Shown piece after piece: positions 12,219 to 24,500 of a stretch of 64,000 nucleotides of DNA (the first letter of the stretch is position 1; each line of letters opens with the position of its first letter). The position numbers were made by a program, and so were the translations under genes. This stretch comes from Branchiostoma lanceolatum (lineage: Eukaryota > Chordata > Leptocardii > Amphioxiformes > Branchiostomatidae): assembly GCF_035083965.1 (NCBI RefSeq), contig NC_089729.1, positions 17,720,964 to 17,784,963 of the forward strand, read 5' to 3'. The notes below the pieces were generated by a model, which was given only the letters and a program-made list of their open reading frames with translations, was not told where the DNA came from and searched no databases.

Positions 12219-12571
12219 TAACAATCTCTGCCATCGACACAGCCACAGAAACTAAACCAATCACACACCGAGATTGTACACCACAGAAACAGTTTGAAGT
12301 CCTGCATGCAAAAGTAGTCACCACTCACAAAATGCCCCAACCCCCTACCAACAACATCACTCAGGATGTCAACAAAACACGTCAAGTACTCTACAACCAA
12401 CCAAGAGATTGTGACTTGCCCTGCCAACAACGCCTCGGGTATACAGAGGGAATCGTACGTTCAGTTAAAGCTATGAATGCAACATCACAAATGATTGACT
12501 TCCCATCACGCCAATGATAAGTCAGTCCCAGCCCAATTCTGTGGAAACATTTTGCACTTCGAACTGTTTCC

Positions 12572-13502
12572 CTAGATAACGATGCAAACACTTAACAATT
12601 CCAGGTCCTCTGGCAGGGCGTACACATGAGCACCGGTCTTTCTGGATGTCACCGTGGAGATGGCGTACTTGGCGTTGGATGACGACCTCTCGGTAAAGTA
12701 CTTAGAGATGTCTGCTTCCAAGCTTCTTTTAGCTGTAACAAGAGAGTCAAACACACAAAGGAATTAGAACAAAACAGCCACCAAACCTCTCGCTTTGTTC
12801 AACTCCAAACACTACGAAGGCACTAGGATGCTTTCTGTTCTGCCAGGAGTGGAAATGGGGACCGAAGTCATGCAGAAGTTGAAAGATATCTAAAACTCAG
12901 GTCAAACTGTTGGCAATCAGGACTTGACCAGTCAAAATTGGTGGAACTGGCTTGGGTAAACTCAGTTCAAAGATGAACTTTTCAAAATGGCACCCAAACC
13001 ACATGGCGAGACCGTGATCAGCGATAGACAATTTTTCTACTATTAACTGTAGTTTAACAAGATTTTTTATACGTTTTTGGTGAGTTTTAAAGGGCCAGAT
13101 CTCCATCTTCACTGCTACCTTGTCCCCCCAACGACCCGGAGGTCAAGGGACTAGGTAGGTAGGTAGGTAAAGGGCCAGAAAATCGCTTAGAATAGTTAGT
13201 CTGCTCAGAGTAACTGAAAAAGCTGCAGTCTGCTGGTCGCACCCTAATTGATTTATGGCCTAATGATCTCAACGCCAAAGCTACTGCCTTTGTTCAGAAA
13301 ATGGCCAGATTAATTTTATTGCCTTTCTTCTTACCAACATATGACAGACTAATGGAGCCTGCAAATGAAACCCTGGCGTAGTTAGTCTGGTAGAGACTAA
13401 AAAAGTTATGTCACGGTCATCGACTCAAGTTGGAGTAAGTTGTACAGATTCTACTCACAGTACCGTGTTAATCCAGTCAACAGTCCCCTCATCTTCTTCA
13501 AT
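12572..13502 (-). other. Possible orphan exon pair, unrecognised product
   Basis: On the minus strand an acceptor (TTACAG) at about 12735 opens a reading frame KRSLEADISKYFTERSSSNA then KYAISTV and HVYALPEDLEL, ending in TAG at 12572. An upstream segment about 13502-13447, after CTGCAG and ending at GTGAGT, reads KLNGLKKMRGLLTGLTRY and joins it in phase. Composition looks protein-like, but I found no further exon, start codon or family match. It could be a fragment of a dead gene or of a transposon. An alternative frame of the upstream segment (VERIEEDEGTVDWINTV) also looks plausible but does not join. Confidence 0.25.
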
Positions 13503-14395
13503 CCGTTCAACTTCTGCAGCAGGGCCACTCACTCACTCAGCTCAGGTGTACACATAGACATCAGCTGCAACAAACACAAAAGGCTCAACGGCTGTCCAAT
13601 GGTATTGGGAATGTGACATATGATAAAGACTTGAGTCACTTGACACCTGACAAAATTTGTGCATGACCAAAAATTAAAATACAAGATGTAACTGTGGACC
13701 ATGCCAGTGCCAATGCACAAACCATGTGCCAAATTACAGATCCATTTTCATAATGAATCCTATCACCATTAACTAATGCTAAGCAGAGCCTGCTGTCAAA
13801 CAATTATACAGCACAGATAATTCTCACCTTGTCAAATGTGGTACACCCATTCTCTTGAAGACTCCTGGGCTAAGTGATGCCCTGGATGTTGTCGCAAAGA
13901 ACCTTCAGTGTTGCTGCCCAGGTTCTTGCACGGTCCAGACATATAAGTCAATGGGTGCCCCCACGCCATTGCTGCAACAGACACAAAAGACAATGGAGAG
14001 TGAGAATGTGACAGTTATAATACTGGATACTTCTGATAAAAAGATAAAAGTGCATGTAATCACCATATGTACCAACCAACAAATAAGTTCCTGTTACCAT
14101 GTAAGTGCGATCCTCTTTTTTCTTTCTGCAAAAGCATTGGTGAAACAAATGGATCATAATTTCCTACGAAAAAAGACAGTTGAACAATGACGGTTGAACG
14201 AAGACGGTTGAACAAAGACAGTTGAACAGACATCTTTACAGTTGAAAATTTGAATTTTGTTGGCAATCACAGAACCTTTTCAAATATTGTTTATGAATTT
14301 TACCAACACGGCTTCAATGAGACGCTAACGAACACAGCTTAGACAATTTAAAGCACTGAGCCTGCGGTCTCAAAAATATACAGTAAAGTTTAAAC
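13503..14395. other. Unannotated stretch
   Basis: Contains two related 80-bp segments (13560-13630 and 13975-14035, CTGCAACA(A/G)ACACAAAAG ... GAATGTGACA) and a short (A/G)ACGGTTGAACAAAGA run at 14175-14230. No gene, intact transposon or RNA seen. Confidence 0.4.
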
Positions 14396-14860
14396 TTACT
14401 GTCGGATGTCATGGCCGCGCTGGAAGACCCGCCATAAAGGCAATCTACAACTTGTAGATGTGGGACTGACCCCGTTCATCCATGGCCGAGTAGCCGCGGC
14501 TGGAAGGACCGCAAGCCATGGACGAACAGTTACGGGGAGGCGTGGGGCCAGTCCCGAGGCGGACTGCGCTATCATCGCCCGGTGGGCAGCACTGGACGGT
14601 CTCGAGAGGAAGAGACATCGCAGCCGTTTCCAAGCTAAGGCTGGCCGCGAATTAAACTCTACAGTTGGGAAACATGCATTTGAAAAGTACCCAGGCTTGT
14701 GATTGGTGTGGCAAGTTGGCTTGTGATTGGTTGAAAAAATGCACTTTTTGTATCTCCCTATTGGTTGTCTTTGGTGATGTCTTTCACCCGGATTGGTCAC
14801 CTGTCTAATGAAATTAAAGCTCACTTAAATGAGTCTTTTACCCGATTGGTCATCTGCGCT
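14396..14860. other. CpG-rich island of unknown origin
   Basis: 14400-14640 is much richer in CpG than its surroundings and is open in several frames, but no frame gives a recognisable protein. It may be part of an unclassified mobile element; GATTGGT words recur at 14700-14855. Confidence 0.35.
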
Positions 14861-14865
14861 ACAAG

Positions 14866-16074
14866 AGGGCCTGCATGGGGCACGTGGGGGTAGTGATTAC
14901 AAATGACGCAAAATTTTCGCCGCCGATTACGAATTACGTTAAATTCTCAGAGCTGATTACGAATTACGTTGAATCATGAGGCTTTCCAACCGACTGTTAC
15001 ACTTTTTGACGCAGAACTATCTAGTTCTGCGTCAAAACTACTAATTGACGATGAATCTGTTTATAACCACACAAGACGGTATAACTAATGATAAGTAGCC
15101 GTGATGACGGCAGGAAATGTCGTATGGGAGGGTAGTACCAGGGGCAAATTATTGCTGACGGTATGACCACGTTGAGCGCCGAAGACATCTCCCTGGGGAA
15201 AATGTTTAAATCTTGACCCTCTAAAACGCTATTTCCTTGATTTTGAGTGCCCAATTTTGCTGGTAGACTAAAGCCATGTTTGATGACATTTCTATATGTG
15301 AAAATAATACGCAAGGGTTTCATGCGCCACGCCCTCCCGCTCGACATTTAGTCGGAGGCGCGGCGATTCTTGGTGAGTCCAGGAGAATACTTCTCCGGGA
15401 AAACTGTGAAATCTTGACCTGCTCAAAGTCAAACGCCCTTTCCTGCACTTTGAGGGGAAAATTTTGGGTTCAAAGTAAAAAAAAAAGTACACAAGGGTTA
15501 AAGCTAGATTTTGTTTTCCCTCCCGATTCATTTTTCAACGGAGGTGTAATAATCCGAGGCCGGTCCGAGGGCATGCGCCCCGAGAAAATAGTGAAATCTT
15601 TACCCTATGAAACGCTATTTCATGCATATGTTTTGAGGGATAAACTTGGCTTGCAGACTAAGCTGTGTTTTATGGCATCCCTATGATCGAAAAATACACG
15701 CTGGTTTCAACTTGATATTTCGGGGCGACGCCCTCAGAACATTTCTGCCCCGCAGATGCGACAATTTTAGATTGGTCCTTGGATCCAGGGGCATATATTT
15801 CACGGGAAAATTTTGACATCTTCACCCTCTGAAACGCTATTTCCTGCATTTTGAGGGGCAATTTTGCCGGGAGACTTTGCTGGAAATTAGCCTACGCTTT
15901 ACTAGTAATTCATAAATTACGTTGCAGAAAGGTACGTAGAACGAAAGTGACCAATTACACGTTACGGTTGATGTACCGATTACGAATTACGTTGGTTTTG
16001 GGCACGCGGCTACCTATGGATTACGGAGACTAAAAATGCCTGATTACGGCTTACGAAAAGGGCATGCAGGCCCT
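14866..16074. mobile_element. hAT-like non-autonomous element with internal tandem repeats
   Basis: Inverted ends AGGGCCTGCATG and CATGCAGGCCCT, flanked by 8-bp near-identical sequences GCTACAAG and ACTACAAC (6 of 8), as expected of hAT. GATTACGAATTACGTT words occur at both subterminal ends. The centre is four degenerate 180-220 bp units, each with a GAAACGCTATTTCCTGCATT-type anchor (about 15221, 15427, 15607, 15829). No transposase. Confidence 0.65.
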
Positions 16075-16089
16075 ACTACAACACACAAA

Positions 16090-16790
16090 TACAACCTGAG
16101 ATTGATAGCAATGGACCAGCTAAAACTGAAAAGACTCCTTCAGACTTCTTGGCCTTATCTTTTCCAAGGGCCTGTCTTGGAGAAGCTACATAGAGTCCAT
16201 CGCCAAATCCGCAGCAATGAAAGTTGGTTCGCTTCTCAGAGCCAGTCACTATCTTACTCCCGAGAGCATACTTTACCTGTAGAAATCCACCATTCGTCCC
16301 TGCATGGAATACTGTTCATATCTCTGGGCTGGAGCTCCAAAGGATTGCTTGAACCTTTTATACCGCATCCAACGGAGCCTGAATTAGTGTGGTCATTGGT
16401 CATCGTTTGGCTTCAAAACTAGACTCCCTTTTTCACAGACGAAACATTGCCTCCCTGTCTTTATTCTATAGATACTTCCACGGCCAGTGTTCGGATGAAC
16501 TTTCACTACTTGTCCCACCACAGAGAATTTTTCAGCGTACCACTACCAGGTTCTCCTCTGATTCACACTACTATACTGTACAACTACCAGCCTCTAAGTC
16601 ATTCTACAGTAACAGCTTTTTTCAACGAACTACAAAACTCTGGAATTTCCTCCCAGGCAACTGCTTTCCTCCCAAATACAACCTACAAACCTTCAAAACA
16701 AACACACACCGCTGTCTCTCACCTATGCCACATTAGTTCAATGCCGAGAAGTGGCCTCTTACGGCCTTGCATTGAGCGAGATCGTTAAAA
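16090..16790 (+). pseudogene. Non-LTR retrotransposon reverse transcriptase, C-terminal remnant
   Basis: Three frames joined by frameshifts and stops carry typical LINE ORF2 tail motifs: RNIASLSLFYRYFHGQCSDE, LVPPQRIFQRTTTRFSSDS, then FFQRTTKLWNFLPGNCFPP. 5' truncated. It starts 15 bp after the hAT-like element. Dead copy. Confidence 0.8.
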
Positions 16791-17031
16791 AATGGACTAG
16801 TGTATGTGTCTAGTGTGCTGATATATGTTATAACTGGTCATGAACAAATATGAGTATGTTGATATTATATGGGCCCCAATGGCTCGATATTGCAGTGTTG
16901 TAAGTTGAAAATGATGATAAAATGGTACAGTCAATATATATGAATACAATCTTTATTCCATATCATACACATTTTGAAAGGCATAGTACATGTGACTTTT
17001 CTAGCAAGCAGTGGTGCAGTTTTGGTGCAGT

Positions 17032-17130
17032 GTACTCTCCAAGCAGAGGGGAGAGTCTGGCTGTTTTTTGACGTGTTTTTTGGTAAACACGTTAAAAACC
17101 AGCTGGACCCACACGTCTGCTTGGAGAATA
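17032..17130. mobile_element. Divergent small palindromic element (copy P4)
   Basis: TACTCTCCAAGCA to TGCTTGGAGAATA; the interior CTGGCTGTTTTTTGACGTG pairs with CACGTTAAAAACCAGCTGG, so the whole 99-bp unit can fold into one hairpin. Confidence 0.65.
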
Positions 17131-17204
17131 GTGGGTGTCCCATTTGTCTATTTATCTGACAAAAATCATGACCATAGCACTTTCAGAAAATATGACACTA
17201 AATT

Positions 17205-17680
17205 TTGAAGCTCCGCTGCAGTACCTTAGGTACCCGCTAGAAGACCCATTATCGAACTTGACCTTCCTTTCTGTAAACCCTACCCATCCACTAAATATCA
17301 TACAGATTCATCGACAGCTTCTCGAGTTATGCTGGCGACATACAAATACACATCCACACAAAGCCTGCTGCAGTACCGACGGAAAATGCCAGGGGAACCA
17401 GTTTTGAACTTGACCTCCGTTTCCAGAACATCTACACACCTACCAAAAATCATGAAGATCCATCAACGTTTCTGTCACTTTTTTTGCCTACATACAAACA
17501 CAAAAAAGTTAAAAGTCCGCTGCAGTACTGTTAAATAACGCAAAGTGAACCATTTTCCAACTTGACCTTCCTTTGCACAACCAATACACACCTAGCAAAA
17601 ATCATAAAGATTCATTGAAGCTTTCTTGAGTTATGCTCCTGACATACATACAGACCCAACCAACAGATTTTTCAACCTAA
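17205..17680. repeat. Three tandem copies of a 152-bp unit
   Basis: The anchor (GAACTTGACCTTCCTTTC-type) recurs at about 17253, 17404 and 17557, and other landmarks (CTGCAGTACC, CGAGTTATGCT, ACATACAAATACA) keep the same order. A palindrome with CTCCGAGTAC and GTACTCGGCGAAG follows at 17687-17720. 17720-18532 has nothing else recognisable and should include the 3' UTR of the minus-strand gene. Confidence 0.6.
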
Positions 17681-18532
17681 AACATAATCTTCTCCGAGTA
17701 CAAGTACTCGGCGAAGATAACAAGCTTAAAGTATGAAAAATATTAGGGCGAACATGGACAGAATGGTGGTTATGTAGATTTTAATAAATGTTTATATGGA
17801 TATATCATTGGTTGCATTAGAGTTGTATATCTACTCTTTGGATATATATATATGTTCATATAGCAATGCAGAGCAAGTGTGCAGGAAAATGAATGAACGA
17901 AAAGAAAGTATTTGCTTTACAACATCTTTACTTCCAATATAATGTTTAAATTAATTTGCAACATTTCCATAAATGCAAAATATAAAATATATACTTTATA
18001 TAACGTTTGACAAAGTTAACTTGCCTTATCAATATCATTTGTGAGCATACATATGAAAAGTTTTCGACATCAATAGTCAAGTTTAAAAAAGCATAATTTT
18101 AAAACAATGTAGACACGTAAAAGAATCAGGACTACAACAGTTAAGAAAAACTAAAAATGAAACTGCTAAGACAAGACTAGTGATCATTTATGTAGAGACC
18201 ATCAAAACCCTAAACTGATCTGTTATCATCGTGTATTCTTTATACAAGTCATACAAATATTTCATATCATACCATATAGCAGTTTATACAAAATGGACAC
18301 CAATCAACTACTTATTTCCTTTACATAACATTCCAGGGCATTTTTTCATATAGGAAATGGCAAGAGCCTGGGATAGTCGAGTATGTATTACTGAGAAGCC
18401 ACAGAATATAAAAGTTTGAGTAAGCTATTATCTATGTATCCTTCAGAGTAGGTTTGCTTTGCTTTATGCTGAGAGTAAGGCCTAATATAACAACCGTCTG
18501 CTCAGTTCTTCTGTTCAGGCTTCAGGTATGTA

Positions 18533-21500
18533 CTAGCTTGCAGATGGTAACCGTTGTCTGTCTGGAGGCACAAATCTGGAGGGGAGAGAGGCAGATCACT
18601 TGTTAGGAAAGCAGTCAAAAATGACAAAAAAAACTTTTTTCTGTATGTTTCATTGCAAAAATATGAATCATTTGATTTCAAGGCCAAAATGCAGCTCCAA
18701 AATGGTGCTCTTCATTATGATTGAAAACAGATCTACAGTGGAAGTCACTTGAAGACAGAAGAAAAATATCCAGGCTTTGCATGATGTACAAAATGACTAA
18801 TAAACTTGTGGATATATCGACTGATAATTATCTAATACCAGCCCAGAAAAGGACAAGAAATAGTCATGCCTTAAAGTATCAGAGTTATCAACCAAGGATT
18901 GATGTGTTTTTGTATTTCCCGGCAAGAACCATAGTAGAATGGAACTTGTTGTCATTAGATGCTGTAGGAACACCTTCACTAAATAGCTTCAAAGAACGAT
19001 TGAAGTCAGGTGTGCAAAAGTTAGGTGTGTGACAGGCCTTTCAGTGTAATATAACCAGCTGCTGTCGCGCTGCATGCCTGCGAAGCTGGTGTGTTACGCC
19101 GAAGGGCGGTTATACCGGCTATACAGATACAGATATACTGGCACAATATAATGTACATGACAACATTTTTGTAGATGCATCAGTTTCCAATTCAGCAGTA
19201 GACATACTATGTTTGACTTTAGTACCTGACTCTGGCATCCTGAGAGTTCAGTCTGTCTGGTGAGTAGTAGTATAGAGGGAGCTGTGGGTCCATGAGATGT
19301 GGGTTTTGAACCAGAAACTCTTCAAATGTCAACTCTGGACAGTCTATCTGTAAAGGTGAGGTTATTTTTCAACAATTCAGATTATCATGAAGACTATGCT
19401 ATTATCCTAGTTGATAAAATATCAAAGTGACAAGTCCATAAATATGAACTACACACATGAGACTCTACATTAGCAACATGTACTTTCCACAAAATACTCT
19501 TCTTCAAGCAACCATCAACACTTCACAGTAAACTACATCTAGTACCTGACCAGCACAGTTACAACATGAGATCTGCAAAACGGAATAATTTCAAACTGCC
19601 AAATCCAAGATCAACTGCAACAAAGTCTTTCCTGTATCGGTGCACAAAATCATACAATACTCTCCCGCATCACATCAGATCATCTGTGACCATCCATATT
19701 CGAAATACTCATCAGACTAAAAACGGACACATACAGGTCTATACAGAACTGGTAGTAAATTGAAATTGATGTATGTAAATATGTATATATTGTGTAATGT
19801 AATGTGTATTCCATAAGTTCTAATGTAATATGTATGTTATGTGTAACAACTCCAGGAAGAATAGTGAAGTTCATTTTGTATGTACTTCACTAATGGAAGT
19901 CTTTTTAACAATAAACATGGACACAGGAATAAGTTACACACATGGACACAGGAATAAGTTACACACATGAACACAGGAATGCACCTACAAACAAATGAGT
20001 CTTAAGATAGAAATACACTCTGCCGTAAATGTTGGTCACACCCCTTTATTTCCCAATCTAAATCACACCAGCAAGCTTCAGTGGGGCAAAACTAGGAACT
20101 AATAGTAGCTCTGTTTTGCAGTTTACAATTGGACATGCCAATTACAGACCAATGACCTATCCGAAAATAATTTCATCAGGTTGGTAGAACACAGGATATT
20201 TAGAGTTTCTTTTTTCACAACCAGGAATCTCACCTGTTGACGTTTCGGTGACTGTCAGTCAGAAGCTCTGAAGAAGGTGTCTGACAGACACCGAAACGTT
20301 AGCAGGTGAGATTCCTGGTTGTGTCAAAAGAAACTCCAAATATCCAATGACCTATGTTTTACCTTTTGAATGGCCTCTGATACTGCATGAATGTAGAACT
20401 GGGTGACTGTTTCATGGTATCCTCTTTTTACCTATGAAGGAAATACATAACGTTTTGAGAAAAATAAATTGAAATGGTAATTTGATATCAGTTCTAGAGT
20501 TCCATTCGTGGAAAGACAGAAATTGGTCCAACTACTTTTGATGTTGATTTAGCAAAATAATTAACATGCATTGGTAGATATGAAAAGACCACCTCCTACC
20601 TTCTCTTTGTTTTGCTCATTGAATTTCTTTATTCCTCTTCTGCAAAGAACAAGCATGTACATAAATCAGTATTAAGTAAGGAAGGAAATAAATTGGTACA
20701 TCACATCACAACAACTAAGAGATTGAGTGTAAATTTTTCTTAAGGTTTTATTTATTTATTCATTGGTTCAGCATGTACATGCCAGGGTTGCCCAACTAGC
20801 CGAAGGCTATTACTAAGGGCGAACCCATGTGCGGTCATAGGACTGTAGGTTTTGGACCATCTCACACTGGGGCATGCCCCTACTCTTTTTCGAAAGGTGT
20901 GGTGGGTTCTTTTACGTGCGCGGGGTGTGGCTCTCCCCAGACACGGGACCTCCATTTAACGTCCTATCCGAGGGACGTCCCTAACCCTAGATGAGTTAGG
21001 TACTCATTTACACCTGAGTGAAGTGAGGAAAGTCGTGTTAAGTGCTTTTCCAAGGGCACAACGTCGGGGTGCATGTCCAGATATGTCTGGGGGCAACCCG
21101 TGTTTCAACTGGGGTCCCCTTGTTTGACAGTCAAATGTTCTATCCATTAAGCCACACAATGCCACGTTACGCCACACGACGCAACGGTTATGCAACAACA
21201 TTTTGAAATATCTAGTTCAACCTGCAAGTGGGCTATGAGACTTGGGACTTACTGTATCTTGGGGACTGCATTTTCTTTCCCATGTAGTCTTATGTAGTTC
21301 CAGGCCATCCTTAGGTGAGCCTAATAACAGAGATGGAAAAACTGATTGGTGTGTTAACAATACACAACATGTGGGTTACTTTCCTGAAGCTTTTAAATTG
21401 TCTTTATTGCATATTCCTGCCCAGAAGGGCTAAATGCACAGATGACCACACGTGGTCTATAAGAAGTATAATACAAAACATGAATTGATGAGCTGCTACA

Positions 21501-24500
21501 TTCTAACATTGACAAACTAAACGATAGACAAACTGTCGACTAATGCTAAACTAATGTTGATCACCTCGTAGCTTCTTCTCTCTTTTTGAAACATTTGGAA
21601 ACATGACTACATACTTTGTCTATCATATGTTCGTTCTTGCATTACATCATGTATAGGAAAATGTATTGATTTGACATTTTTGTACATTTCTTGTCTAATC
21701 CTATTGTCTTATACAGTGATTGGCGCTCATCATATAAGGAACAATCAAGTAAAAAGTGGGTTTCATTTTCAACATATAAATGGTCACAGAATTCGCATGT
21801 TCTATTCTTCAGAGGGGTACTGTTATGCCTTCCAGATTCTATGTGTAGGGAGTGGTCACTGAAGCGAAGTTTACACATTGCTCTGCGATGTTCGAAGTTT
21901 GAAATGTTTAAATATGTTTCTCTTTCATAAATCTCTTTGATTCAATCAACAGAAACACTGAAATCACAAACCTCATGTGTCCAATCTTCAAAGAGCAGGG
22001 TGGCATCTTCAAATGCATTCATAAATGCCTCATCACCAATGGATCTATAGGACCTGACAATATGGATAACAAAAGAACAGTGTGTAAAATGTTGGACTTC
22101 TCAAAAACAGCAAGACTAAGGGTGGGTACTGGTACAGAAAATTCAGGTCCAGGTCCAGGTATGGACCTGTACCTGGACCTGATTATACTAAGTAGTAGTA
22201 CAGTTGTATCTTATGTCATACCTGCGCCGCGAAAACGTTCGATACGGGTATTCCAGACCGTGTGATAATTTTCCGTATCACACGGGGTTCTAAGTTGTAT
22301 CACACGGGCTTCCATAGAATATTTAGAATGCATTTCGATCGCGCTGGTTGCGCCGCCGTCGAAAATTCAAACATCCCAGATTCGGATGTTGGAATCAATG
22401 TTGTTACAGTTTTTTTGTTCGAGGACACAAAACTCCCTCAACTTCTGGCGCATTCCAAAAAATTTTACCTGGCGAAGTACAGCAAGGGCTCTTTCAGTGT
22501 TTCCTCAGCACTGGTATCCAAAACCTGGAGAAATCATAATAAGCCTTTAACGACATAAACATGAAAGAAGAAGATGAACAAGAAGGTGGAGTGTTGTACA
22601 TTTCACATGGAGTGCTATATGCAGCCATACACATCTAAATCTACCTTTTCTTAAAGGCAACCTAAGCAATGTTAGGGCGTTGAAAGTCGTATTTTCAAAA
22701 TTATTTTATTAGTGATTTCTATCCATAGGAAGTTTGAATAACACTATCCCATTGCATATCGACCATCATGGAGCAAAGATGCGATGTCGTTGTGTGGTGG
22801 GATCTCATTGAAAATCTGAGCACCTGGTGTCCAGCCATCATTTCAAATCTTCCGAACATGCACGATTCTGACCGATAAGTCCCGAACGCTTCTGGAGAAA
22901 TAATCACGTTGTCATACTCAATGTGCTCGGGCATTGTGACGTCGTGCGATGGATGGTTACCGAAAATTGTCGGCAGAAAACGGTTATGGCTGGATTGTGG
23001 GCTGATTATTGGGTGGTACCAATAAATAAAATACTCCTTTTGCAACTTGTTTCTGTTCTCTTTTTAAATGCCCAAAGTATGAAATAATGATAAAAATATG
23101 CTAATATGGGGAAGTAAATGTCAATTTCATCCAGATTGCTTTATCCAGAATATTTCCAGTTTTACCTCCTGAAATCGCTTAGGGCACCTTTTTCTTAACA
23201 AACATTGATATATGTTCTATCATCAAAGGAACAAAAGGTCATGTGACTCGTAGGGCTCATTTCAACATTTTCTGAGCATAATCTGAATTTGTGTACATGT
23301 GAGACCCTTAAGAAGATACAGATGCAGGACTGACCTCTCCGTACCACACATGATGATCTCCGATGTCATGGACCTGATGTGCTCGACACTGGAGCACGGC
23401 TGCCGCACCTGTGATGAGGGGAACACCCTGCACGCAGGTGAAGTCATGTTACAGTGTCACTTCTTGAGGGTCCCCAGAAAGTGCGAAATGGAACGAAATA
23501 GAACGAAATGGAACGAAATGGAACAAATCAAAACAACATATGCAACATTATGAAATGAAACACCAGTAGATAGCGAAATATAAGGAGTAGACCGTGTTTC
23601 ATTTCATGTTACATATGTTGTTTTAGTTCGTTCCATTTCGTTCCATTTCGTTCCATTTCGCACTTTCTGGGAACCGCTTAGCTTCTTGAGCAAGATATAA
23701 CAAAAAACATACTGATATAATATAACAGATGATGGAAATGTAATTGGAACTAGGATGGAGCCAACAAATTCAAAACACCTTGTATCCAAGAGTGTGAGGG
23801 ACTGACTGGAACTGGTCTTGTCCTTCTGCTACTGGTGTGGCAAAGTGAACACTATAGTGAATCTGCAGGGAGGTACATAAACAGACATTTGTCATCTGGC
23901 GTCGTGTGGCGCAAGTGGTAGAGCACGCGGCTGTCAAACAATGGGATCGAATCCTGGGTTGTGCCCAGAGACATGTCCGAACTTGCGCCCCGACATTGTG
24001 CCCTTGGGAGAGGCACTTAACACGACTTTCCTCACTTCACTCAGGTGTAAATGAGTACCTAGCTCATCTAGGGTTAGGGACGTCCCTCGGATAGGACACT
24101 AAATGGAGGTCCCGTGTTTGGGGAGAGCCACACCCCGCGCATGTAAAAGAACCCTCCACACCTTTCGAAAGAGAGTAGGGGCATGCCCAGGTGTACGATG
24201 GTCCAAACCTTACAGTCTGGTCTGGGATGACATCTTGAAAAGGTGATAGTCACCTGTTATGTCAAACCTTCCACAAATGTGGTAAATCAAAATAAATAAA
24301 TAAATCTGAGCAGGCATCCATGATGAGGAGCACTCATATACTGTCTAGCAATATGACAAATCTGCATAAAGCTTTGACTCTTGCTGGAGAAATGGAATTA
24401 TAGAAAGAGTTCATGATCAACAAGGCTTCAAAAACCCTCTGTAACCAGTATTTCTCTGGTGATGGGTAAAGGAAAGTGATCTCTAACCAGTTTAGCTCAG

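Noticed and set aside
14396..14824. Long ORFs on both strands in the CpG-rich block
   Set aside because: High GC removes stop codons in several frames at once; none resembles a protein.
22262..22558. 98-codon plus-strand ORF
   Set aside because: Antisense to exon 7 of the flavin-reductase gene, whose minus frame encodes EPLLYFAR; no family match on the plus strand.
23473..23676. CRISPR-like array of GAACGAAATG
   Set aside because: Eukaryotic context, no spacers of regular length, and the repeats are contiguous within hairpin arms.
23898..23970. Possible tRNA gene
   Set aside because: A and B boxes are present, but the sequence recurs as the head of dispersed SINEs and lacks a closed acceptor stem; same verdict for 24700-24775, 43935-44005, 44800-44930 and 46455-46525.
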